In this document: positions 1 to 9,507 of the stretch, piece by piece | Numbering within the stretch: position 1 is the first letter of the stretch | Layout: the number at the start of each line of letters is the position of its first letter | DNA from: Engraulis encrasicolus | Taxonomy: Eukaryota > Chordata > Actinopteri > Clupeiformes > Engraulidae | DNA: 64,000 nt | NCBI RefSeq assembly: GCF_034702125.1 | Contig: NC_085878.1 | Location: forward strand, 19,641,088-19,705,087 | Direction of reading: 5' to 3' | The notes under the pieces: generated by a model | Told to the model about the DNA's origin: nothing | The model's input: the letters and a program-made list of their open reading frames with translations, nothing else | Database searches by the model: none | Position numbers and translations under genes: made by a program

Positions 1-137
1 AGGCGTAATGCTTAAAGCTCATGTTAGCATTAATACCTACTTTTCTCTGACAAACTTCAGTTGGATCGTGGGGGAAACTAATTTCTCTGAGGAACTCTCC
101 GAAGTTCTCACAAAGTGAACACCAAGGTTCCTTATAG

Positions 138-423
138 CAGTGTTTCTCAACCTTTTTTAAGGTGAGGCACCCTTTCAATTCATGAAAAATCTCAAGGCAC
201 CCCAAACCAACAAGCCGTAACATGGCATCGCATCCGATACCACACAAGCTTAGAAAAGTAACACATTTAGAAACGTCACATGACCTACGTTTGAAGTTGC
301 AGCTGACCATGGGGTGACCTATATTTACTTTTTTGTGCATAAATGGCAGATGAAAATATGTATTATGTTACATCATTTTATTGATCAGCCACGTTTCCGC
401 GGCACCCCTGTTGAGAAACACTG
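138..423. mobile_element. hAT-type MITE, 286 bp
   Basis: Terminal inverted repeats CAGTGTTTCTCAAC at the left and its complement at the right. The flanks CCTTATAG and TCTTAAAG are an imperfect 8-bp target duplication (6 of 8). No transposase coding. Confidence 0.7.
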
Positions 424-667
424 TCTTAAAGAATCTTTAGAGGTTCTTCCACCGTGGCAGTCAGAGGGCTCCACAAAGAAGCATTGGGGTTCCTTGGTGC
501 TGTGAGGAACCTTCCAGAAAACCTTTTGGGGTATTCCAAAATCCAATTCGTCACACACGGGTTTCCTGGAGTACATTTAGGTTCTTTGGGGAACTTTAAA
601 AGCTTCTTTGGGTATACAGAATTTTCTGTGTTGCTGTTTAATGATTTTTATTTTCATGCAACAGTAC

Positions 668-1040
668 TAGAGATGTACAGGATCCAAGATCCGGTTCCGG
701 ATCCGGCAGGATAATAGGGTTTTTCAGACTATCAGGATCTTAAGCAGTGGATCCGGTATCCGGCAGTTACCTAAAAATCAGGATGTCTACTTTTTATGTA
801 GCCTAGGCTTTTCAGTCAGTCTTTCACAACCCCATTCACTGCATGGAGTGAAAGCCCTTTGGAAGTGGCCGTTGAAGGCAGTGTGGCAGTAAGCCAATGA
901 GTCTTAAAAACAGTTTGCGCCAACGTAATTAAAAGGGCCCACGTGTACGAGTTGGCTATACGTTTCAACCCTTTCGTAGGATCCGGTATCCGGTTCCGGA
1001 TCCGGCAGGATCCTAAAAATCAGGATCCGGTGCATCTCTA
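668..1040. mobile_element. hAT-type MITE, 373 bp, GGATCC-rich
   Basis: Inverted termini beginning TAGAGATG (16 of the first 18 bases pair) and a perfect 8-bp target duplication AACAGTAC at 660-667 and 1041-1048. The interior is full of GGATCCGG motifs. The paralogous position near NITR-B (about 12960) lacks the element. Confidence 0.88.
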
Positions 1041-1491
1041 AACAGTACCCTTTCTGAAAAATATGTTTCTTTAAATTACACAGGCAGTAAAATTCCAGCT
1101 ATCAAAATTGTTAACACGACAAAAGTGAAGATAAAGTGATACTGTACACACACTAAATGAAGAGACCATTACTGTCGTGGAATTTTACAGAATTTGCAAA
1201 ACAAAAGACCAAGCAGGGCCATATCTCTCAAGTAGGGCCTACCCTCAGTTTACATTTTTAAATGACATGTACACATGTGAGACATAACATTCTGTATTCA
1301 TAATATACATTGCGGAGTACAAACACATTTGTATGGGATTTTTTTCATTTGCACTGCACACAGTACCAGTGAGGCTAATAGTTAAATGTGTTGGTATTTC
1401 TTTATCAGCAAGGGAAAATAGGCTGTAAATTAAGTTAATTAAATACACAGTACAAGCTGAAATAATGAAAAATGACTGATTTTATGTAGAG

Positions 1492-1833
1492 CAGGGCTAT
1501 TCAAATGGCGGCCCTTGGGCCAAATGCGGCCCTTGGACAGCAAGGCTCTGGCCCCCCACAAGCCCCTTCAAATACAGAATCGGAATTAAGAGATAAAAGT
1601 ATGTGTTCCGTATCAAGCTGAAACGGGACAGGGGATGTTAAAATGAAGGAAATTACATCTAAGAAATGCTAAAGTTTCTAGGGGAGGACCCGCAGACCCC
1701 CCCACCTCAATGAAATGTCCCATATATTTTTTTAAATGGACAGTCAGCAAACCTAATGCATACATAGTTTGAACCCTTTACTGGGAGAAATTTGGAAAAC
1801 TGGCCCTCGTTGACATTTAATTGAATACCCCTG
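1492..1833. mobile_element. hAT-type MITE, 342 bp, in the NITR-A 3' UTR
   Basis: Ends CAGGGCTATTCAA and TTGAATACCCCTG (one mismatch) with a perfect 8-bp duplication ATGTAGAG at 1484-1491 and 1834-1841. It starts about 10 bp past the NITR-A stop codon. The NITR-B copy at about 13400 has a single target sequence and no element. Confidence 0.92.
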
Positions 1834-1850
1834 ATGTAGAGCAACAAATC

Positions 1851-2380
1851 CTAGGTCCTCATGTAGATGACACATGTGAAGTCATATTCATTTGGAATCA
1901 TCTGGATAGAAGAAAGCAAGCATGTTAATAGCTTATTCAAATCATTGTGAATTTTCTAACATGAAAAAAGGGTCTGTAACACTTACTGGCATTTTGTCAA
2001 AACCGTTGTCATCAGTGTCACAGCAAATTCCGATGTTTACAGCTACAGTAAGAGAGGGAGCCACTGATTAACTAATTGTTGCACTAAAGTTGAAAATATA
2101 GTAACTGAAAAGACCTTTACAATATGGTGCAAGAACATATTCAAGTAAATATTTTATGAATAGTAGTATTTGATACTGATAATATGGAAATACTTTCCCA
2201 TGCAATATTATATATAAGCAAACAGTACTGTTTACCACATAATGAAACATACAAGTGTTATCTGTCCTGTTACAGTAAAGGAGAGCTGCCAACACAAACA
2301 CCACAGCCAGAGCTCCAGACAGAATGATGGCAGACAGTGCAACTGGATATCCATCTGCTGCAGAGGGTAGACAGAATGGG

Positions 2381-2445
<65 letters not shown>

Positions 2446-5400
2446 AGTCTGAGAAGGGCAGAGAGCACTGCCATATGATTGGATTGAACAGTCATGTCAG
2501 ACATTAAATATTCCATCACATCATTTCATCATCAGCAAAGGCAATTGATTTGTTATTGTGTCATTTGATTTATTTCAATGCACCTGGAATTTTGATTTTG
2601 TAACTTGTGCCGCCACTTGTAAAAGAGTTTTTTTTATCTCAACGGGTTTATTTTCATGGTTAAATAAAGGTTAAATAAATAATACAAAAATGGGACTTTC
2701 TATAGAAACGTAGTAGTAGTTGGTACACAGCACTCTCCCATGTTGGTGCGTCTCCAGTTTAATAAATCGTAGAGTGAAGGGGTGGATCGCACTCTGTTCT
2801 TCTTTTCTTTGTAATGCTTTCTTATTTTTTACATAGCAGCACAAAAGCAGACAAACGTTTTGGCTGTTGCCTTCGTCAGTGGCTCCCAGAACTCACCATG
2901 GCAGCACAAACTTGTTTTAATGACTTTGCAAGGCCTTCAGTAACAAAGACAAAGGCTTGGTCATATTTTTTTTATTAATCATATAATAGCTAACTGCCTT
3001 CCTATTTTCTGCTTGGAGAGTGGAAATGTAGGGGACTCTGAACAACTCTTTGCTGACTTCAAACTAAGATAATTCAATACTAAGAATAAGGGGAAAGGTA
3101 CATACAGTAGTTATCTGGGGAAAATCCTTTAGAGATCATATTGTCGAAACTCGAAAGCATATGGTAGGCCTACCTCTGTCTTTATCGTCCAGTGTCACTC
3201 CATTTCCAAACAGTAATTGTCCATGAGAGGCCACGGCACAGTAGAATGTTCCAGAACCAGATGAGTGTTCCACAGGGAGTCTGTAGACACAGCTCTGAGT
3301 GTGAGGTTTGGACTCAGCTGCACTGCTGCAGTTCTTCTCCATGTAAATGCTCAATGGACGGGAATTGCCTGAAGTGGGTCTGAACCAGAACACACTGAGC
3401 TCTTCGGTTCTCATCTCACTCAGGACTGTGCAGTCTAGGGTCGTTGGGTCACTGGCATGGTTCCCTGGGTCTGATACTGAGGTTTGGATCTGCACTGCTA
3501 AGTCAAGTCTCTGATCTGCAGTTGTGAGAAAATGCATTGTGATTTCAAACTAGAAATGCATTCTCACAGAAAATGCTGGAAGCGGGCTTGCCTTTTGGGG
3601 CAGAGATGAAACAAAGTACTATTGAGAAAACAAAGCTAAAAGAAATCTTGGAAAAACTCCATCCACCCAGTCAGAAGTTATGGGCCAAACAATTCAGCCA
3701 TCTTGGATTCAGCCATCTTGAAAGTGTTGTAGCTCTGCGTTTTGGGGATATACTAAATGACATACATGGTATTTTAAGTTGGCTAAGGAACACTGCATAT
3801 GATATAATTTTGAAAATCAACATGGCTTCGAGCGGGATTCGAACTCACAACCTCCATATCTGTAATACAGCCCCTTTGCCATTGATATTAAATGACATAC
3901 AGTACATGATATTTGAAGTTGGCTAAGGAACACTGCATATGATATCATTTTGAAAATCAACATGGCTTTGACTGGGGTTCGAACCCCCAACCTCAATATC
4001 TGTAATTCAGCACATTTGCCATCCATACTAATTGACATACATGGCATTTTAAGTTGGCCAAGGAACACTGCATATGATATAATTTTGAAAATCAACATGG
4101 CTTCGACTGGGGTTCGAACCCCCAAACTCCATATCTGTAATTCAGCACATTTGCCATTCATACTAAATGACATACATGGCATTTTAAGTTGGCCAAGGAA
4201 CACTGCATATGATATAATTTTGAAAATCAACATGGCTTCGACTGGGGTTCGAACCCCCAACCTCCATATCTGTAATTCAGCACATTTGCCATTCATACTA
4301 AATGACATACATGGCATTTTAAGTTGGCCAAGGAACAGTGCATATGATATAATTTTGAAAATCAACATGGCTTCGACTGGGGTTCGAACCCCGAACCTCC
4401 ATATCTGTAATTCAGCACATTTGCCATTCATACTAAATGACATACATAGCATTTTAAGTTGGCCAAGGAACACTGCATATCATATAATTTTGAAAATCAA
4501 CATGGCTTCGACTGGGGTTCGAACCCTGAACCTCCATATCTGTAATTCAGCACATTTGTCATTCATACTAAATGACATACATGGCATTTTAAGTTGGCCA
4601 AGGAACACTGCATATGATATAATTTTGAAAATCAACATGGCTTTGGGTGGGGTTTGAACCCTCAACCTCCATATCTCTAATCCAGCAGCATGCATTCCCA
4701 TTATGCCAAGCAGCTAGCTGTCATGCACAGTCTAGCAAGACTATATCACATTGCATTGAAGAGCTGAACAATAGACTTCTAGAATGGCTGCTCACACCTG
4801 CTCGTTAAGAATAGAATCTTGAGACAGTGGCAGTTAAGATGGAACACTTCATTTGGAGCACCTGTTCTGATACTAACTGACAGTTAGTATTGAGCCTTAA
4901 AAAGGGGAGAGAATGAGAATGAGTTTTTTGTCTTTACAACATCGTTGTAAAAAAACTAAAAGGAGTTGGCACGTGTCCTTTTCACAGATCGGAGTCATGC
5001 TTGTGATCTCTCTAACAGTCTTTGAATGAAGTTTATAGGTTAAAGGGTTCAGGCACAAATGGACCTCCGTGTGGGACATGCGCTGATCTCTTGAAAAATG
5101 CATTTTTGGAAAGACTGGGATTCCCCATAGACCCAGGCCTGTTTTTTTTACAAACCTGCCATTTAAAAAGTATTGGGAGTTGGGAGATGAAACTTTGACA
5201 ATTTGGAGACATCCCATAGAGCTCGCTAACAACGCGTCAACTAAACTTCTAGGTGAAAGTGTTGATGTTTTATGACCGAAAAAGCCTCCTACACTCTAAT
5301 CTCTAGAGTGGCGGAACTTTGGTTCATGAAGGTTCCACCATGGTTTTCAATGGGGACCCAGGCTTTCATAAAATCGCCAAAAACGGGAAAACGACAAGAG

Positions 5401-6440
5401 ACACGGAGAAGCCTATAACTATACGCATTCTCCAAGCCGAGCCGGTCGTTTTAGTGTTTGAACGGTGTCTCTATCTCGAAAGGCCTAGGAGGAGATCCAT
5501 TTTCTATTTTACTGCTGCCCTGCACAAGAACGATAAATAATAAAGAAACAGGACTTAGAGATTACTATAATCGGGCCTTGCTCTGTAAGGGCCATGCTCT
5601 GCATGGTCCTTGCTCCGCAAGCCCGCTTAATTACAGTAACATATTACACACTAACTTCCATGAATACTTAATTGAACATTTCTGTTCATTGAATGTCTGC
5701 CATAACAATGTGCACTAATGGTTATTTTCGACAGTACCAGTCTCGTCTTTAAACAAACAAACAAATGAATGAACAAACAAATAATATAATTTCAGTAATT
5801 CGCATTGTTAGGGCAGTTATTTAAACTTTTACTTAATGCCCAACTTACCTCTCAATAGAAGAAAAGTCCCATTCCCAAAGACAGATTTGACGTATTCAGA
5901 CATCGCACAGAAGTAATATGCCTCATCAAGGGAAGTAGTCTTCTTAATGGTCAGGTGGAAGACCCTGTTGTCCTTCTCTATGCAGTAGCTTGATTTGTTA
6001 AACCCTTGCTGAAATTCAGGTCCTAAACCTCCCTTTACTATGACCATAAGTACAGGGTTTTCTCCTGGCCTTTGCTTGTACCAAGACATACTCTCTCGAC
6101 TGTAGAAGCTGAAGAAGCATTTTAGAGTTACACTTTCCCCGAGCTGAGCTGTAATAATACAGTCAGGCTGATGGATGGTGGCACCTATAACAATATGACA
6201 AATACGAAGTGCTTTATTACATATACATACACGAGTAAGTGGTCATGATATGACAGGTGATAGAAAACGATATAAATTCTATCTTGTTATAATATATGGC
6301 TGGTGGTACACCAAAATACAAAAATAAAGCAGGTATTATAGCACATTAATTTAAAGCTCTTTAAAATACTTACTCGTTGTCCTGAATAGTGTGACAGTCC
6401 ATAGTAGGCCTATTATCTGTGTAGAGTACATGTCTGACAT
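1851..6440 (-). CDS. nitr: NITR-like immune receptor gene A (signal, V, I, TM, short tail)
   Basis: Likely surface receptor of cytotoxic or NK-like lymphocytes. Exons read on the minus strand: signal 6374-6440, V domain 5849-6184, I domain 3174-3515, transmembrane 2253-2357, tail 1987-2042 and 1851-1901 with the stop. All introns are GT-AG, phases 1-1-1-1-0, total 957 nt (318 aa). The V domain has Cys in LKCFF, Trp in SWYKQ, YFC and the J-like motif FGNGTFL. The I domain has LDC, FWF, YCAV, a second J-like FGNGV motif and two extra cysteines (EKNC, QSCVY), all as in NITRs. The TM segment is about residues 253-275. The tail ends CVIYMRT, an imperfect ITIM (Thr where a hydrophobic is expected). 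V carries an extra Cys (PDCIIT) absent from gene C. Gene identity is inferred from motifs and exon layout; splice sites are predicted, not shown by transcripts. Confidence 0.87.
2388..2441. repeat. (GA)n microsatellite beside the NITR-A TM exon
   Basis: Uninterrupted GA dinucleotides in the intron just upstream (minus strand) of the TM exon. NITR-B has GATA and CA repeats at the equivalent place. The homology of gene A with gene B ends about here. Confidence 0.95.
2746..2930 (-). mobile_element. Probable Penelope-element relic
   Basis: On the minus strand this stretch contains CACTGACGAAGGC followed by ACGTTTG. That is the conserved hammerhead-like core seen in Penelope/Neptune terminal repeats, here with AAAACG in place of GAAACG. 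The boundaries are approximate. Confidence 0.45.
3580..5628. mobile_element. About 2.05-kb insertion in the V-I intron of NITR-A
   Basis: Gene C has a V-I intron of only 269 bp without this block, so it is an insertion in gene A. The ends carry the inverted 12-mer AAGCGGGCTTGC (3580-3591) and its complement (5617-5628). I cannot define a clean target duplication. The inside holds the 135-bp tRNA-like array and about 900 bp of unrecognised sequence (4700-5580). No transposase. Confidence 0.6.
3775..4700. repeat. 135-bp tandem array of a tRNA-like unit, about 7 copies
   Basis: Copies begin near 3821, 3961, 4096, 4231, 4366, 4501 and 4636. All but the first are spaced exactly 135 bp. On the minus strand each unit has an A-box-like TGGCAAATGTG and a B box GGTTCGAACCC, the internal Pol III promoter layout of tRNA-derived sequences. 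Because 135 is divisible by 3, long artefact ORFs with a 45-residue period run on both strands. The unit at 4640-4720 is the most tRNA-like. Confidence 0.85.
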
Positions 6441-7348
6441 ATGAAACCCTACTCTCCTGCGTAACAAAGAAATAGCCTATTGACAGTGTTGATTTAAGTT
6501 CAAGTGCTCTGTGTGATGTACCAGGGGTGGGTGAGTTTTATAACCAGTGGGTGTGTATGTGTGTCCATGACCAACATGATCTCCAAAAATTCCGTGCTCC
6601 TGGACACGGATGTTAAGGACACAAAATCCGTGTCCAGGAGCACGGATTTTGCCAAAATTCCGTGCTCCTGGACATGGAATTGTTTTCCGTGCTCCTGGAC
6701 ATGGAATTGTTTGAAGTGCTTTCTATAGGCTATTTCCACAGTCTTGTGTTTTCTCAGGATTTTTCTAATTTCAAATATTTTGTCTAAAAAAAAACATTTC
6801 TTACTGACAGGTTAGGGTTAGGGATTGTTTTGGTCTGGGCACAGCTAGTTTTTTTTCATTCATTATATGAGTTTGATAGCCTAGCAACCGACTGGAAAAG
6901 GTATTTCTCAAAAATATGTCTTTAATGACAGGTTAAGGTTAGGGAATGTTTTGGTCAGGGCACAACTTAAAAAAGACTTGAAAAGAGATGCCCAAATAAA
7001 GTGGGTTTTTAATGATCTCACAATATGCCGTGCAGTATTTACAAAGGTGCAAACGTTTCGGGTGATCCCATCCTCAGTGCAAAAAAAAACAGAACAAACA
7101 TTCACAGAGGTTTAAAAAGGAAGTGACATCAGAAGTCAGGAGGCAATCAGTTACGAATAGCCAATCAGGACACGTATTCAATGATGGGTGATTCAGTTGC
7201 TGTATGGAGAGATGACAGTGATTAACAATAGTTTAAAAAACAGTAGATCATGTGCTCAATCACAATCACAGCAAAACAGATAAGACTTTTGTATCATGCT
7301 GTGTCTATATTTCAAAAAAATCATGATTCAGCAAGGCAAAAAACAATT

Positions 7349-8117
7349 GAGGCAGTCGGTTCACATGCAAAATAGGGAGGCGGAGCACTCGGAGGGTCAC
7401 AGGCAGCCTCAAAATAAATGGCAGTGAACGAGGAGCCAGCGTGTTGAAGGATAAAACTCGCTGTTTTTAACTAAAAATCGTCCGGGAAAAGTTCCTTCGA
7501 AGTTCACATGCCTGCCTCTTGAATTCAGGGGAATGACAAAAAATTGGGATAATCATACGTACATCCAGATGACCACGAGCACTTGTAGAATCCACAGTCC
7601 CCCCCTATCAGCTCAGTTTGACAGCTGTCAGAACGCACCCAGCGAGCGGAGCATTCGGAGGGTACACTATTTACAGCCTTCTCGCTATTTAACCCATGCC
7701 TGCAGTTAGGGGCGCTGTCGAGACGGGAGCGCAGCCCATTCATTCTGAATGTAGTCTGCAGTCCTCCGTTGGCGCCCCTACAGTGCAGTACCTGGCGAGT
7801 GGAACCTCTCGTAATATAACTTCTCCGAGAGCGTCTTGACAGCTGTCACACTGAGCTGATAGGGGGGGACTGTGGATTCTACAAGTGCTCGTGGTCATCT
7901 GGATGTACGTATGCTTGTCCCACTTTTTTGTCATTTCCCTGAATTCACAAGGCAGGCGGTGAACTTTGAAGGAAGTTTCCCCGGACGATTATTAGTTCAA
8001 AACAGCGAGTTTTATCCTTCAATACGCGGGCTCCTCGTTCACTGCCATTCATTTTGAGGCTGCCTGTGACCCTCCGAGTGCTCCGCCTCCCTATTTTGCA
8101 TATGAACCGACTGCCTC
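7349..8117. mobile_element. 769-bp foldback (palindromic) element
   Basis: Two arms of roughly 300 bp are inverted copies of each other, starting GAGGCAGTCGGTTCA. Short flanks AATT (7345-7348 and 8118-8121) suggest a 4-bp target duplication. It interrupts the inverted Penelope segment: joining the flanks restores the sequence seen near 11775. No coding. Family not recognised. Confidence 0.75.
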
Positions 8118-8440
8118 AATTATAGGAAGCAGGTCAAGTCCAAATCCTCATTGAGGCCCTTGGGAGACAATGTTTGCATATAAAAAATCCTTTTGGCTTC
8201 ACATTGACCCCCAGCCGCAGAAACCGTGCTGTGGAATCCAAATTATTACAATGTGAAGCCAAATGGATTTTTTATATGCAAACATTGTCTCCCAAGGGCC
8301 TCAATGAGGATTTGGACTTGACAGCAACTGAATCACCCATCATTGAATACGTGTCCTGATTGGCTTTTCGTAACTGATTGCCTCCTACCTTCTGATGTCA
8401 CTTCCTTTTTAAACCTCTGTGAATGTTTGTTCTGTTTTTT

Positions 8441-8480
8441 TGCACTGAGGATGTGATCACCCGAAACGTTTGCACCTTTG
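8441..8480 (+). ncRNA. Second hammerhead-like core (upstream terminal repeat)
   Basis: Same core as the downstream copy (CTGAGGA at 8445, GAAACG at 8463), but the stem II base GGG is changed to GTG, weakening the pairing. An inverted copy of the core lies at 7054-7077. Confidence 0.35.
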
Positions 8481-8718
8481 TAAATACTGCACGGCATATT
8501 GTGAGATCATTAAAAACCCACTTTATTTGGGCATCTCTTTTCAAGTCTTTTTTGAGTGCGAGCTCCAGACTCTCTGACTTTGCATTACTCAATATTTCAA
8601 GCCAACGCACCACCACATAACTAAAGCCACATTGAAAGGCGCAGGCCCTCTTTTTGAATTTTTTAATACTTTGCTGTTTGCACCTGGACCTTGCAGCCAC
8701 CATTTTACATGGTCTGAC

Positions 8719-9507
8719 ATGGCTACTTTTACAGAGATTAGTGGTCTCACAGACAAATATGCCAAAACTCACACATTCACAGAGAAGGACATCGAAGAAA
8801 TACTTTTTCCAAGTGAAGGGATTCTAGAGGACACTGGGCCATCGAGAGATGAAGCGGAACAGACTCTCAAGTCCCTAATCAACAAGCAAACCAGATATCA
8901 ACTTCATGGGTCTACTCTCAGTGAGTATGTGCGTTTAAAAAGGATTCCAAGAGGCCTTCGTATACAGAAACGGCCCACACTTGGCCGCCACAACCAGGAA
9001 TTCTGCACGAAATGGTGTGAAATTTTAAACAAAGCTTCACTGGATTTGACTGTACTCGTAATTGAGTTTACCCAAAAAGAACTGGAAAAGGTTAAAGGGG
9101 AAATTACTGACCAGCAGACCAAATTACAATCATTGATGTCTAAAACTGACCTGAACAAACTGAAGAATGAATTGAAGGAAATGACAGAAAAGTACACACA
9201 TGAACTACGTAGGTACAAGCTCAAAACATTCAAAAGAGACACCACTGACTACCAAGAAGACATGGTGTACCCCTGGCTTGCACGCAGGCCCTGGGCCTCC
9301 TCTAAAGCTAGACGATCGGTTAGGGGTGCCAACACATCTGATTCCAGCATCTCTGATTTTCCTTCTGATTCTGACTGTGATTTTTTAGACCATACAGCTC
9401 CAAGGGGACGACTATATCCTGCCAAAACCAAGAGAAACCCAGGCGCCGGGGCAGGAGGGGCAGGAAGAACCACAAACCGACCGGCTACAAGGGGTCGCAG
9501 GATGTGA
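8719..9507 (+). CDS. Penelope element ORF, N-terminal part
   Basis: N-terminal region of the Penelope-like polyprotein. The frame is open from 8632; ATG 8719 (MATFTEIS) is a plausible start. It contains a predicted coiled coil (about residues 115-165, ELEKVKGE to EKYTHELRR) followed by a basic stretch and the motif DYQEDMVYPW, common before the RT in vertebrate Penelope elements. It ends at TGA 9505-9507, while the RT frame lies in -1 and is open from 9381. At 9381-9387 the sequence is T TTT TTA in the reading frame, so the two parts may be joined by -1 frameshifting, or one T has been lost from the run. No host function expected. Confidence 0.75.
   Translation: MATFTEISGLTDKYAKTHTFTEKDIEEILFPSEGILEDTGPSRDEAEQTLKSLINKQTRYQLHGSTLSEYVRLKRIPRGLRIQKRPTLGRHNQEFCTKWCEILNKASLDLTVLVIEFTQKELEKVKGEITDQQTKLQSLMSKTDLNKLKNELKEMTEKYTHELRRYKLKTFKRDTTDYQEDMVYPWLARRPWASSKARRSVRGANTSDSSISDFPSDSDCDFLDHTAPRGRLYPAKTKRNPGAGAGGAGRTTNRPATRGRRM
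9381..9387 (+). promoter_or_regulatory. Candidate -1 frameshift slippery heptamer
   Basis: The sequence T TTT TTA sits in the zero frame of the N-terminal ORF (codons GAT TTT TTA). A -1 slip there enters the RT frame, which opens at exactly this point after stops at 9366, 9372 and 9378. The alternative is a one-base deletion in a former seven-T run. Confidence 0.4.

Larger units (their letters stand above)
1..2360. repeat. Segmental duplication copy 1 (NITR-A 3' end and flank)
   Basis: The TM exon, both tail exons and about 1.8 kb downstream of NITR-A align by eye with 12850-13930 around NITR-B. Copy 1 contains hAT MITEs that are absent at the matching positions in copy 2, so it serves as a filled site against an empty one. 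The region 424-667 also holds diverged short repeats rich in GGTTCC/GGAACC. Confidence 0.75.

Noticed and set aside
3817..4657. Long repetitive ORFs on both strands (218 and 235 codons)
   Set aside because: They arise from the 135-bp tandem unit being a multiple of three. No protein domain, and both strands are equally open.
9504..9506. GTG as true start of the Penelope RT ORF
   Set aside because: Coding-like sequence continues upstream in the same frame to 9381, so initiation here is unlikely.
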